DNA of 64,000 bases from Chelydra serpentina (Eukaryota; Chordata; Testudines; Chelydridae): assembly GCA_037349315.1 (NCBI GenBank), contig JBAIAC010000019.1:22736001-22800000 (forward strand), written 5' to 3'. The stretch's first letter is position 1. Every line of letters begins with the position of its first letter. Below the pieces are notes generated by a model that saw only the letters and a list, made by a program, of their open reading frames with translations, was not told the origin of the DNA and ran no database searches. This document shows positions 1 through 13,000 of the stretch, in pieces. A program made the translations under genes and the position numbers.

Positions 1-890
1 GAGGCAGAGCTGTTTTCCTGCCTGACAATGACCTGAGAGACTGCCTGTGTTCCAAGGCTACTGCAAAGGAGAGGGCGACTAGGGAGAGGCTTTGAGTCAA
101 CAAAGCACTGAAGCATGTCAGAGGAACTTAAGCACATGTTTAGTTGCTCTGCTGAATTTTGGATAGAATCACTGAAAAGCCACTTTTGTGACAAAGATGC
201 TTAGCTCTTAACAGAACTCCATAGGGAGAGAAGAAGCTATGACTTGTGTGTGTGTTTTTAGTGCAAGGATAGGATTTGGGGAAGAGCTGTGTTGTACATG
301 ATGGTATATTACTGGTGACTACAACAGCTTAATGTCAGTCTCTTTACACTGAGCCCTAAAGCCCTTCTGGTTCCCAAGAACAGGTGTACGAAGAGAAGCT
401 GCTCCAATGTGCCTTAGACCACACACTGCTAACAAGAATCTTGTATTGAATTTCCTCACTGGATTTCTTATTGTCTGAGTCTGGCACTTTTCCAATGGTC
501 TCTAAGATGGAACTAGTTAGATCTTATTATAACTCAGATGCGATAAAAATCACCCTGGGATTTTTCAGAGGACTGCTTCTAATGAGATGACAGTTGTTTA
601 TAAAATAAAGGCCACATGGAATTTTACCAAGCAATCTAACCTTACCTTGTTGTAGCGTTGCAGAAGCCAGAGACTTTGACAGCTGTCCTGCTGCTCACTC
701 GGGGGCAAAACTCTCTCCCATCTGTGCTTTGGAGCTCGCTGACCCCACTAGAATTCTTTCCTGGCCCCTGCACAACTCCCAGCTTGGTTACTTGGGCTGT
801 GTGCTGAGATGTGGATTGGCCCTTGGATGGGCTGTCGAGACAGTAGCTGTAATATTCTCACTTTTCTTTCTTTTCTTCTTTGTATTATAG
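1..890. other. Non-coding, probably LYPD6 5' UTR intron
   Basis: No recognisable exon or transposon. Short open frames here have no family resemblance. The right end is an acceptor-like pyrimidine tract, so this is most likely the intron before the first coding exon. Confidence 0.5.
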
Positions 891-961
891 GTGCATTTTT
901 CTTCCATTTATAAAGAGAACTTGCTCCCAAGAAACCCGTATGAGTGAGGCCCCACTCTGCA
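891..961 (+). other. LYPD6: LYPD6 5' UTR part of first coding exon
   Basis: A pyrimidine-rich tract ending in TATAG at 886-890 looks like a splice acceptor, so this exon probably starts at 891 and carries 71 nt of 5' UTR. Further 5' exons and the promoter would lie left of the window. Not confirmed by transcripts. Confidence 0.6.
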
Positions 962-1002
962 ATGGAATCCTGGCCTACCCTGGCCTGGGTTCTGCTACTT
1001 AG
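940..1002 (+). promoter_or_regulatory. Upstream ORF overlapping the LYPD6 start codon
   Basis: An ATG at 940-942 opens a 20-codon frame ending at TAG 1000-1002. It lies in the +1 frame relative to LYPD6 and overlaps the LYPD6 start at 962. Its context is weak (C at -3, A at +4), while the LYPD6 ATG has G at both positions, so leaky scanning should reach the main start. An effect on translation is inferred only. Confidence 0.45.
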
Positions 1003-1079
1003 CCTGATCGCTGACTGTCTGAAAGCAGTTCAACCTAGAGACTTTACAGTGAAAGATATTATCTACCTTCATCCTTCAA
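962..1079 (+). CDS. LYPD6: LYPD6 coding exon 1 (signal peptide and N-terminus)
   Basis: Encodes residues 1-39 plus the first base of codon 40. The signal peptide is followed by the stretch [16 protein letters not shown], which matches LYPD6. The donor is A|GTAAGA with GT at 1080-1081. Confidence 0.95.
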
Positions 1080-4000
1080 GTAAGATTCATTTCACCTGCT
1101 TAAAATAGGATGTCACTGTGCCAAGGCTTAAAGAAAAAACCCTGAATTCAGACAGCAAAAACATCGGGTAGTTTGAATTAAGGAGTATGTAGCTTTTTGT
1201 AAAGTTAGCCTCTGCACTAAAGAAAGTAAGTTCTTAAAATAGAAAGGAAGTATGTTTTATATGTGTGCACACACAAGATACTTTGTGTCAGAAGAATATT
1301 TCTTGGTCAGTTTACATGACCGCAAACAATTAAAAGCCAATCTACCTGTACTATTGAAATGATATAATAAAGCTGACCAGACAGGTATCTTCAGGGATCT
1401 TCTAGGTCACCTAACTCAGTGTATTCTTAGGGCTTGATCCTTCTGGGGTTCAGATGAAAGCTCTGCAATAGCAGCACTGAACAACTGGTAGAATGGATGA
1501 ACCTGGTATTTTGTTACTGACAGTCTAATAAAGTGAAATAAGCTACCATGATTGGCATACAGACTAATGGGATGGCAAAAACACTTTGGCTAGTACATGT
1601 CATGAAACACGGAGCAGTTGGCCTTGAGATACTGTTTTCCAGTAAGCTTAGGACACATTTTTCTAGCAGCATCTGATCATCATGGCTGTCTCTGCTCTGT
1701 TTCCTCTACATGCAGCTCTCTAGCACACTCAAATAACTCACTACTCTTGGTAGTGAAAACGGCTGCTACACACATCATTGGCATTCACTGCTCATGTTGT
1801 GGTCCCACTTTCGCTGGCCCCACACACCCATTTTATCCCCTGCTCACCATGTCTCCATTCAGTATGGCAGTGGAGATTTGCGTACATTGCTGAACATCTC
1901 TCTGTATTAATGAGTACTATGTGGAAGCCTCCCTACCTAGGTGTGGAGTAAACATGAGTGCCAGGTGCTAGTTCTTGGTTCTCTAGATTTATTTCAGCAG
2001 TGCTTAACAGGCTGCAAGGTCTGGGCCATAAGTACCCAGGATTTGGCAAAGGGGATTAATGGGGAAGCTTGCTTATAATGTGAAGCTGTCCTCAATGCTT
2101 ACTGAGTATCTCATTCCCCACTCGAGCATTGTATCTATGTTTCAATTCTACAAACTGTTAGGACAGTTATTTCCTTTTACTAATGTGTGTAAACGGCAGA
2201 CAGCTGAGGTAAGCGTAATTCACTTTTATAGGCAACTTTTGTCCTTTGTGATAGACTCGCGGAAATAAAAATACAACTTACAGCGCTCAGGAAAGGTGCC
2301 ACATTGACAGCCCTGGAGATTGAAGTCGACTGTTGATCACAGAACAGGTACAACCGAGACAGCAGCAGTAGACACCTGTTAATGTGGCCCTGCCTATACA
2401 CCTCAACCTTGTGAAGGCTCCGTCCTTCATCAAGGCTTGGGCTAAAACCTATTAGGTCAATGGAAAGACTCAGTGGCTTTGGATTAGGCCCTCAGTCTTT
2501 GAGTTCTCTACTAAGAGCTCTCTGCCAACAATAGTGCCAGTTGTGATGGATTTTATTTTATTATTTTTATTTATTTTATTTATTTATTTTATTTTTGGTG
2601 GCATGGACACCTGTCCACTAGGAAATAGTTTAAGATCACTAATTTATTTCACAGGGGCCAGGGAACAGCTGTTGTATGACAATGACTTTGTTACCATTGA
2701 CCAAGCCACACTGAAAGCATTCAGCTAGAGCTGAAAGGCTGTTATCCCTGCAATTTCCTCAGCCACTAAGTTGTTAATTTTCTGAGCCTCTGGTTTTTTT
2801 GATTGATTAAAGCTCATAGAGCTTGAGATTTTGTGAACTTCTTTCCTGGGTTCTGGCTCTAGTCTGAGACTGCAGTCCTTATGCCCACATCATTTAAATC
2901 CATTTGCCCCAAGGATGAGTCATTAAAAATAATGAGCCAGATCCTCAGGTGGTGTCAATGGGCATAGAGTCAGTGAAGTCAGTGAAGCTATGCCAATTTA
3001 CACCAGCTAAAGGTCTGTTCCAATATCTGCCTAGCTAAAGGGAAGCCTGTGTATTAGGAGCTAGAGGTGACTGAAAATCCCAACCATTTTCAGGTTTCTT
3101 TTAATTAAAAGTTGAATTTTGAACAATAACTATTATCGACAATTAAAAAAAAAATTCCAACCAGCTCTGTTTAGGGGCAGAAGGGAGCTAGACTGGCACT
3201 AGAGGCTGCCCAATTTAGGACTCAGTTGTGCAGATCTTACTTATTGTGGTGAGCAATTATTTAATCATTGTGATTATTCATTTAAGTGCTCACCGACATG
3301 AGCAAAGGTTGCACAACCAAGTCCTTAAGGCATTTCATTTAGATACCAATATAAGATGCTGCATGTATTTTTTCATTAGCTTCTCAGTCTCATTGTATTT
3401 TTTTTTCATTCTGCCTGCTCTGTGTTCCTTTTTCACCCGACTTCCTCCCTCTCTGCACCTTTCCGTCCCCTTCCCCACTCTCTGCTAAATGGAATCTGAT
3501 GATGTTCAACTTTCTGAGTCAAACTTTTGAACCCACATATGTTCTAGTCGATTTGAAATTAGGCAAAATGTGTTTGCACACCCCTAAAACAAACATCTTT
3601 GTTGGAGAAATTTAGCCTTTTTTTTTTTTTTAGTGTATGCTGAACAAAGACTAAATCTCCACAGTAGTCTTCCAAAGAAAGCTGGTACAAAGTGAACCAT
3701 TGCTGACCAAGGGAGTTAATGGATGGATAATGTTACAGGCAGTTAAGGGGCACTGTGAGGTTGGTTTTTTCTTTAGAATCGCCCTTTCCTGAGGGACTGA
3801 GGCCTTATGTCCCGAAACACAGTCTACTGAGCTTATTAACTTCTGTGATCAAGAGCCAAATGAGATTCACTCACAGCTGTGGCAACAACTGTTTGAAACT
3901 TTATTTTATTCCAGGAGTGCTTTGAAGATAAAGAAAATACCATGCATCTCAGGAACTTCCACAGTCTCTCCTTTTTGTTCACCTGTTTTATCAGATATAG

Positions 4001-7000
4001 TATTAGTTAATGGTCTACTACAAGAAGCAATGTTCACAAACATGCATCTAGCCACACGTCTCTGTTGTCTAGAAGCTATTTCCAGAGAACTCTTCCTGCC
4101 TTTTGATATCCAGAGAAGCCATTTCCTTTTTACTATTTAAAATAAAACCCCCAATCTCTGAACACTTGTTATGAGATGAATATGTTTTGGGGTGCTGGCC
4201 TGAAGACAGCTATAAAGAAGAGTTGGGAGTACTTTTGTGCTCTCATTTGGGTTCCTTGCCAACATTGAATTAATAATCATTTCATAGACAGATTTGTATT
4301 TTGCATATAGAGGAGAAAATCTATATTTTGTGACAGTCTCTGCTAATACAAATTGGCTTATCTTTTCATTTCAGAAGATTACATCTGGTCAGGTGCAATG
4401 TAATGCTTTGTGTCCAACAAAAACAAAGTTTAAAATAGCACTTACCTAGACCTTTGCAAATCAGTGAGATGCAGATTGTCTTAAACCTGCTCTCGGCCAG
4501 TGCTCAGGGCATGGGCAGTGCGCAGAGCCCTGAGGGCTCCCTCCCCCCCCCCCCCCCCCAGGAGCCAGACCTGCTGCTGGCCATTTCTGGGGCATAGCAC
4601 AGTGTCAGAACAGGTAGGGACTAGCCTGCCTTAGCCGGGCAGCACCACCAATGGGCCTTTTAACGGCCCGGTCGGCGGTGCTGACCAGAGCCGCCACGAC
4701 CCAGTGCCTTCCATTCCGCAACCCAGTTCTGGGTCGTGACCCGCAGTTTGAAAACCACTGCTTTAAACCCTATAAGCTCTTTGGGTTTTGGGACTGACCA
4801 GCCTTCAGAGATGCATATCAACTCCATATAGGCTGGTATTCAAATAGGGTGACCAGATGTCCCGATTTTTATAGGGACAGTCCTGATTTTGGGGTCTTTT
4901 TTTTAATGTAGGCTCCTATTACCCCCACCTCTTGTCCCGATTTTTCACATTTGCTGTCTGGTCACCCTATATTCAAAGGACATTTGAAATCCAGGGACTG
5001 GCCACAGATTGTTGATTCAAAGGCCTGAAACACCTCTGTGTAGGGTGTGCAGTGGTTACTACTCTAGTCTTTGGACTGGAACAGTGGCTATAGAGGCGTT
5101 GAATCTTGTGTTGGTTGCTTGAAATGAGATGGAGTGAAATTAATTTCTACTATCCCCATTTTATTGCCCCACACAATACCTTGACTTTGTGCCAATTATA
5201 AATTTCACCTATTGTTCTTTGATTAGTTTCTGGGCAGTGTACTGAGAGATGGCAACATCTGGAAAAATCCATTTACTTGGATTCATTTAGGATGTATTGC
5301 AGAAGTCTTGCCAAGAGAGCACTTTAAAACTTTGTTTCACATTTGGCTAAATAACTTGTACTCAAGCAGATTATTGATAGCTGGAGGTTCAGCAAATTGA
5401 TGTTTTCTTTTCATTTGGGACATCAATCAGCATTCAAAAGTGTGAGTGTATTAATCTGTGAGGCAGATTTCAGAAATATTTAATCCAGGTGATATTTTGT
5501 TAACAGCGGTGATGGAGTAACAGTATTGGATACTGCTGTGAAATAATATGTGCTACGGAGAATGAGCAAGTACAGTTATGGGGATGAATCCCATACCTCT
5601 TATTCAGATGAAACGCCACTCGAGGTCAGCTGTGGGTAATTTTCCTGAGTAATGACTGTTTTACTGGGCCGTTGTACTAATATATAAATGCTCTTCCTGT
5701 ATTGGATAATTTTAAAATCCAGGACAATTTATGATGGGGTTGAGGCACACATATCTAGCAGCAAATACATTTTTAAAAAAGAATATTACCCTGGTGCCTT
5801 TAAAAAGCATGGTACAGACTGGCTAAATGATAATCAGTTAAAATGAATTTTGTTTACATTTTTCAGCCACACCATATCCTGGTGGATTTAAATGTTTCAC
5901 ATGTGAAAAGGCGGCAGACAATTATGAATGCAACCGATGGGCTCCAGATATCTATTGTCCAAAAGGTAAATTAGCTCCATGCTATCTGTTTAGATTAAAT
6001 CTATGTTAAGGAAATGCCTCAATATTCCCATTTAAGTGATAACATGCACGGGTATCCAATACCTGCCATTACTGGAGGTTTTTAAGAAGAGGTTGGACAA
6101 ACATCTGTCCAGGATGATCTAGGTATACTTAATCCTGCCTCAGCACAGGGTGATGGACTAGCTGACCTCTTGAGATCCCTTCCAGCCCTACATTTCAATG
6201 ATCCTATGATTTTCATTATTCTCCAAGAGTATTTGAATTCAGGTGATGGCTATTCACACCCATAAGCCTCTGTTACTGTAAGTGAGATTGGTGGAAGATA
6301 CAAATGATCCTTCCAACCCTCACACTTCCCTTTGCAGTAGATGGGTTTAGAGCTTTAATCTATCCTCACGTTCTCCCATAGCTGAAACAGAAATTAAGTT
6401 TCAGTGGGACTTAGGCTCCCAAGTATGTATGTCACTTTTAGAAATGGGACTGTGATGAGGTGTTCACCCCACACCACCCCTGAAGGGGTTATGATGGTGC
6501 AGAAGGGGCCAATTGAGTCTGGCATGATTGGAAATGACTAATGGCTGATAAAGCCCAGCTGGGGGAGAAGCTGGCTAAGGTATAAAACCAGGAAGTTCCA
6601 AGCAGAAAGGGGCTGCAGTGTGGAAGCTGTCAGTCACCCTCTGGACTTGGGGGAGGAGGAAACCAAGGCTATGTCTACAGTATGGACCTTACAGCAGCAC
6701 AGCTGTAACGCGGCAGCTGCGCTGTTGTAAGGTCTCCTGTGTAGCCGCTCTGTGCTGGTGGGAGAGAATTCTCCCGCCAGCATAATTAAACCACCCCGAA
6801 CAAGCGGCAGTAGCTATGTCGGAGGGAGAGCATCTGTACACATGGGTGCTTTTGTCAGTGAAACTTATGTCGGTGAGGGGGGTGGTTTTTTCAACCCCCT
6901 TGGACCAACAAAAGTTTTGCTGACAAAAATACCAGTGTTGACAAAGCGCTAGGGAGTGAGAGAAGCCCTGGGATCCTCGCCCTGAGGGAAGGGTCTAGCT

Positions 7001-10000
7001 AGAAAGGTGGAGAAGAAAGCCTGTGGGAGGTGGAATAGTAAGCAATCCAGGGGAAGAGCAGCAAGGTTAGAGATTGTGCAGACCTTGGCTGGAACCCAAA
7101 GTAGTGGGTGGGCCTGGGTGCCAGGGGAAGTGGCACAGGACCTGGCCTTGGACCGGAAGACGCTCTGGAATGGCATGAAATGTAACAGAATCCTGTTTGG
7201 AGAGTATGGAAAATATTTATTAATATGAAAACGAGGCTTCTAAATTCAGCTGCATTCCCTTAGAACACCAGGGGGCTACACTAAAAAACCCACATAAACA
7301 TTGGGAGGAAATGTTTGGTTCTCTTTTCTTGTATGAAACCGATCTTGAGTTGTTGGGGGAGGGGGATGTTATCATCCACCAGATTGTATATAATGAGAGA
7401 GCATTGTGCATAATTCTACTCATAATGGCAAAACTCCCATAGAAAAATCAGCTAACATAAATTTGAATCAAACTAAAGCAGCTCAGATCTGGAGACCAGT
7501 TTTGGTCAGGTAGTAGAAATGATTTCCTAGTTAGAGATAGTTGTGAGAATCTTTGAATCAAAGGTATTTCCCGCCTTTTGGAAAACTTTTTTTTTTTTTT
7601 TAAATTTTGCCTCGTTTCTAAGGGTATGTCTATACTTACCCGTCGCGTCGGAGGCGCGGGATCGATGTTCTGGGTTCGATTTATCGCGTCTTGTCAAGAC
7701 GCGATAAATCGAACCAGGAAGTGCTCCCTCGTCGACGCTGGTAATCCAGCTCGACGAGCGGAGTAGGCGGAGTCGACTGGGGAGCCTGCGCGCCGCGTCT
7801 GGACCACAGGTAAGTTCGAACTAAGGTACTTCGACTTCAGCTACGTTGTTAACGTAGCTGAAGTTGCGTATCTTAGTTCGACAGGGGGGGTTAGTGTAGA
7901 CCTGGGCTTATTGTTCCCATTGGCCTAGCATTGAGCACAGCGCAGAACCCCAGATCTGAATACCTCTAAAATTTTGAAGTGTTTGAAATCCTGACAGGGA
8001 TCCAAATTCTGTGGGTGCCCTTCCCTGCTTTTTATCTTCTCTTCATTCATTTTCTCTTCCATGTTCTGAATGTCTCTCCTAATTCTCTCAATTAATTGCT
8101 TCCTGCTTTCATCTTTCATTTCTTGCCCACACTGACATCCTTTATATTATGTCGCCTCCATGCTCCATTTGTCTCTCATTGTTGCTCTTCCTCATTTTGT
8201 CTTGTGTTTCTGTGTGTTGGGAGAAATCATTCTAGCCTTGGTGGGGCCATGTAGTCCCATAGTTAGCCTGCCTAGAATGGGGAGGAGAGAATGAGCTGTG
8301 AAGAGACACAAGGGGACTGTGGACTACCTGTGTACTACCAGCAATGTTTCATGGTTAAGGCTACGTTTTAGTCACAGGTATTTTTAGGAAAGGGCATGGG
8401 CAGTAAACAAAAATTCACGGCCCGTGACCTGTCCATGACTTCTACTATATACCCCTGACTAAAACTTGGGGACAGGAGGGGTGCTTTGGAGGGGCGGCCC
8501 GGGGAGCGGCCCGGGTACTTGGGGGGCACAGCCTGGGGGTGTGTGGCAGGTGCTGGGGGAGGAGAGGCGCTGGCGGGTGCTCAGGTGGGGGGTTGGCGGG
8601 GCTGGGGCAGGATCCACTGGCCAAGCATATCCTTCCCGTATATAGGGGAAGCCCAAGGGTATAAACTATCATAGTCCAGCCACAGCAAAACAGGTGTGTG
8701 AGTATCCTCCACCTTTCTCCTGGATACCCACACTGGTATACGCCTTCCTCTAAAACCTGTACAAGTCCCCTTGACTAAGTCCATTTTCTTGAGCCACCCA
8801 TAGGGGATCCAAATTTGACCCTATCAGAGTTTCTCATGAAACTGTTCAAAATAAAGGAGCAGCAGAGAGAAGTTTACAATGGTCAAGAAATATTGCTGAC
8901 TGACCCTTGCAACTGAATCTACAGAACTCAAGATGTAAGCAGCTGACGTTTTTGGAAAGCAGACTTCATCTAGCCAGTTCTTTTCAATAGGCCCTAATAT
9001 ATATTTAATAATGTCCTTTAACTTTCTCATCCAGCATCTCTCTGAATTGTGACCTAGATTTGGCGGTAACTGGCCCATTGCAAATGCCTTCCGTAGTCAG
9101 TGCTTTTCATGCATCTCAGAATCCAAAAGACAGTAGTCCCAATAGCAAAGACCAGCCATCCTGTGTCTCTAGACTAAACCAAAGAGCTGCAGGAAATCCT
9201 TTTGAATTTAATTTGTTTTCTTAAGAGTTTAAATTAATGTAACTTCAATAACAATGAAAGATCAGAACAACTTGTGTCAAATGATGGCAATAGTAGCAGT
9301 TCCCACTCTGTTACATTATTTTAAATAATTGACGATGATAGTGGCTAAAAGCAGTCTGCAGACTAGTCTATAAGACACAAAAGAATGTCTGCAAGGCTTG
9401 TAATAAAAATGTTTCCCAGCTTCAAAGAATCACTGATTTAGACATTAAAGGGAAGCCAATAGCTAGGCAATGCCAATTGCTTTCTTTTTGTCTTTTTGGA
9501 AATCATGTTTCCAGTGACTCTCTTCATTTTGTTAATCAGGCTTATGCAGACCAGCTTTTGATGTTTGTTGTCTGTGAACTACTATTGCCACTCTACCTTG
9601 TATTAAAGCTTGTTTGTTTTATCTGCTTGTAAAAATGCCTGGTTTCTCTTACATTTCACCACAGCAGGATCACAACGTATTTACAAAATATGGGATTTTG
9701 GAGCCCGGAATCGACCAAGTGGAAATTTGAATCCATCTTTTTATCTTTAGAACAAAGAACCCCAAATCTCCTTAGAATGGAGTTATCAGATACCATTTTG
9801 CTCACATAGCATGGAGCATTTAGTCCTAAAACTATCAAGGTACATTGGGGACAGTGTACTTTGTAGCTGGACTTTAGCCTGAACCAAGCTCAGATTCACT
9901 GTATGCCCTACTTTATTTATCTTCAGAGGCTGAGACAAAGTCCTTGTGTGCCACCTCCCTATAGTGGCATTCTTTGGAATGAATGGAAAATAATAACCTA

Positions 10001-13000
10001 GACAGCACAGTGTTACTTTGGTGTTGGGCAGCAATGCATACAACACACTCCGTTTTACCGCTCTGGCTCTTTAAAATGTTCCTGTCCGGCAGGTGATTTC
10101 CACTGCATTCTTGTAAGAAACAGCTCTCCTTTTCTGCAGAACAAGTAGAATTTTAAAGGGCCAGAGCCAGAGTTGCTCTTTCTTTGGAAGAAGGAAAGAG
10201 TAGTATACATGAGCTGTTGCTTGCAAAAATGACAAGTATAACTTGCACTGACACTTTGTATCTATGACCATGGATTTTGGAACAGATGCAAAGGAAAGAG
10301 ATGGAACAAAGCAGAACAAGTCACAGCTGACAAATAAAAAACAAGTGTAACTTGTCATGGGTTTTTTTTTTGAGAGCAAGAGAAGCATTAATTCTGCTAT
10401 CACTTAATACTGATTTTAAACTGGTGTAAATCTGTTAGTCCTGATTCTTTTCTCACACTATTGTCATTCAGAGTTACACTGGTGTAAATTAATCTGCACT
10501 GTTGACTTACATCAGTCAGAATCAGGGTAAAAACGTTATCAGTTCATATTGTAAGGAAAGTCAGATGTGATCTGTATTTGTTCCTTCTGGATGCAAAATC
10601 AGTGTCTGTGTTTTTGTTTTTTATCTCCAACTTTCCAAGCAAATACATTTAAAAATAAACTAATTTATCAGGTTTTTTTAAACAAACTGAAAGAAGAAAA
10701 AATAATTTAATGTCACAGTTCTAGTAAACAGGCCTCAAAATTTACCTTATAACTGAAAATGGACCCACCAGGCTAATTGTGAAGACCTGAAGTTATTACT
10801 CATTCCATCTCGGGGGGTTAGAGGAGTAAAGTTGTATCACCTCCTGTTCTGCAGTTCTCTGAACCTTTTCTGGACTGCTTGTGTTAAGTGATATTGAAAG
10901 ATAAGAAAATTCTCAGTATTCCATTTTTTAAAAAAAATAACAGAAAATTTGTTTTAAATAGATATTTTTAAAAATTAAGTCACTTTCACAGCGTAAATGC
11001 GAGAGTTACCATGGAAAGTACACTTCTGCATAACTAAAATGTAGTACAGTGTATTATTAAAACATGAACAGGAATGACTGACAGCATTTGCTAGAATGCA
11101 GAAGAGTGCAGGCTCATAGGTAGGCCCATCTCAAGCACAGTGTGTTAGTTATCCAGTTCCGTTATGACCCTGCACTGATATTCAGTTCATGAATGGCTAC
11201 TGAGCAGAGTCTGACAACTGAGGCAAACTGTTAAGTGGATAGGTGCCATCTGAAGCAGCATCATGATTATGACTGTCAGATCATGTATACATATTGCATC
11301 TAAAAATCCTATGTTAAAAGCATGGTAAAACTGAAAGCTCTCTCTGCTCCTATCCAACCTCCTAAGTCTCCTGCTTCCCTTCCCTTCTGCTACTATCTAA
11401 CAGACCCTGCTCCCTCTTCTGCTCCCATCCAACACCACCCCTCCAGTGCCCTACCTCCTGCCCCCTTCACTTCTATACCTGTTCAACTCCCACGCACTCT
11501 GGCTCTTGTCCCATCCCCCTACCACTACATTCCAGCCTCTGCCCCCTTTTCTCCTCGCCCATCCCCACTTAAGTCCTGGCCCTCTCTCCCAAAGACAGCT
11601 CCCTGTGTCCAACACCACAGCAGCTCTCAGCAGCTGGGAGGAGCAATTGGAAGGAAATGCTTGCTCAGCACTTGAGGCTCCAAGATGCTCAGTCACTCTG
11701 TGGGGATAGACATGTGCAGTTCAGTTGCTCATAGGAGCTGTGAGGGGATTGAGCATGCTCAGTGGAGATGGAGTCTTTGGAGAACTTGCTACCAAATTCT
11801 AACAAGGGTCTACTAAGCATGTGCAAACAGATTTTCCAGAGGCTATAACTTGATCAAATTTAGGTGAATTTTCATGGTGATGGCAAACAGCACAGCATGG
11901 AGGTGCCAGAGCTTGTCGACGGAATGGTTGAAAGAATTTCTCTTAACATGGACAAAACAACAGATTTTTCCCTAATCTTAATTATCTGAAATGGCTGAAC
12001 CATTTTTGTTGAAACTTTAAAAAAAATTAATTCTGAAGCAGACATCCAGCCTGGGAAATTTTAGCCTGAACCGTTTAAGTGGGCAAAATTATAAGTAACT
12101 GAAAACAGGGTTGTATAATGGAAAATGTTGGGCAACCTTAACTATAGGTGGCACTACCAGCTCCACCATATAATAACTGAAGCTGTATTTAAAGAGACAT
12201 TTTCAACTTATAAATCATATACTTTTTTTAATTCATTTTTTTGCACAATTTAAAATTTAACTTTAACCTGATATGAGATGATATTATAATTAAGGCAAGG
12301 ATCTGGGTAACAGGAGAACTGTGTTCTGTTCTTGGCTGTGTCCCAGTTCCTACATGGCTTTGGACACCTTAGTGCCCAAGAGATGATGCACAGATAAAGG
12401 ACATTGACTCCATTATGTATTCTTCAATTCTTTGCTTTAACTTTATGTAGTGGGCAGGCCCATCAGCCCATTTGCTTACCTGTGACCGCATCAGCTTCAG
12501 CATACCAAAGCTCTCACCTCCCCAAGGTATTAACTGTAATGTAGATTTATCTATTTCACTTTTACACTCATCTTTGCTCTGGGCTGCCTCTTGTCCTCTA
12601 TATAAACCCAAGATATGCCTTCATCTTATCAGCTGTGATCACTGCACTTACTCTGCACTGGGAAAACAGGCAATATATAACAAAAGGCTAGAATGCACAA
12701 AGAACATTACTTTACTTCAATCCCTTGAGAATGTTTTTATATGCATGTGCTTTGAATCCACGGGAAAAAGACTTTTATTTGGGATGATAAGAGCATCTTC
12801 ACTGATGCATGTAGATGGAGGCTGATAAATGCAAGCATTGCAATGATTCTCTGTAAGAGCTCAATCTTGCAAGATACTGAGCATGTCTTGAGAAGTGCCA
12901 GGTGTTCTCAGTTGTCACTCATGCACTCTGGTCCAGATCCTCAAAGGTATGTACGTACCTGACTGCCATTGATTTTAATAGGTGTTAGGTGCCTATATAC

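Larger units (their letters stand above)
1080..5866 (+). other. LYPD6 intron 1
   Basis: Holds an AT-rich (TTTA)n tract, one short palindromic repeat (2938-3017), a GC-rich hAT-like piece (4487-4760) and a 125-bp hAT element (4845-4969). The rest shows no feature I can name. Confidence 0.8.

Noticed and set aside
4540..4740. GC-rich block as a CpG-island promoter
   Set aside because: It is intronic, includes a long C-run, and ends in a hAT-like terminus with TSD-like flanks; no start-site evidence.
7620..7910. Perfect hairpins as a structured RNA or microRNA gene
   Set aside because: The hairpins recur in two other copies of the same element with inverted ends and, in one, a TSD; MITE structure explains them.
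11322..11675. 117-codon proline-rich frame
   Set aside because: Produced by a pyrimidine-rich tract; overlapping frames on both strands are also open.
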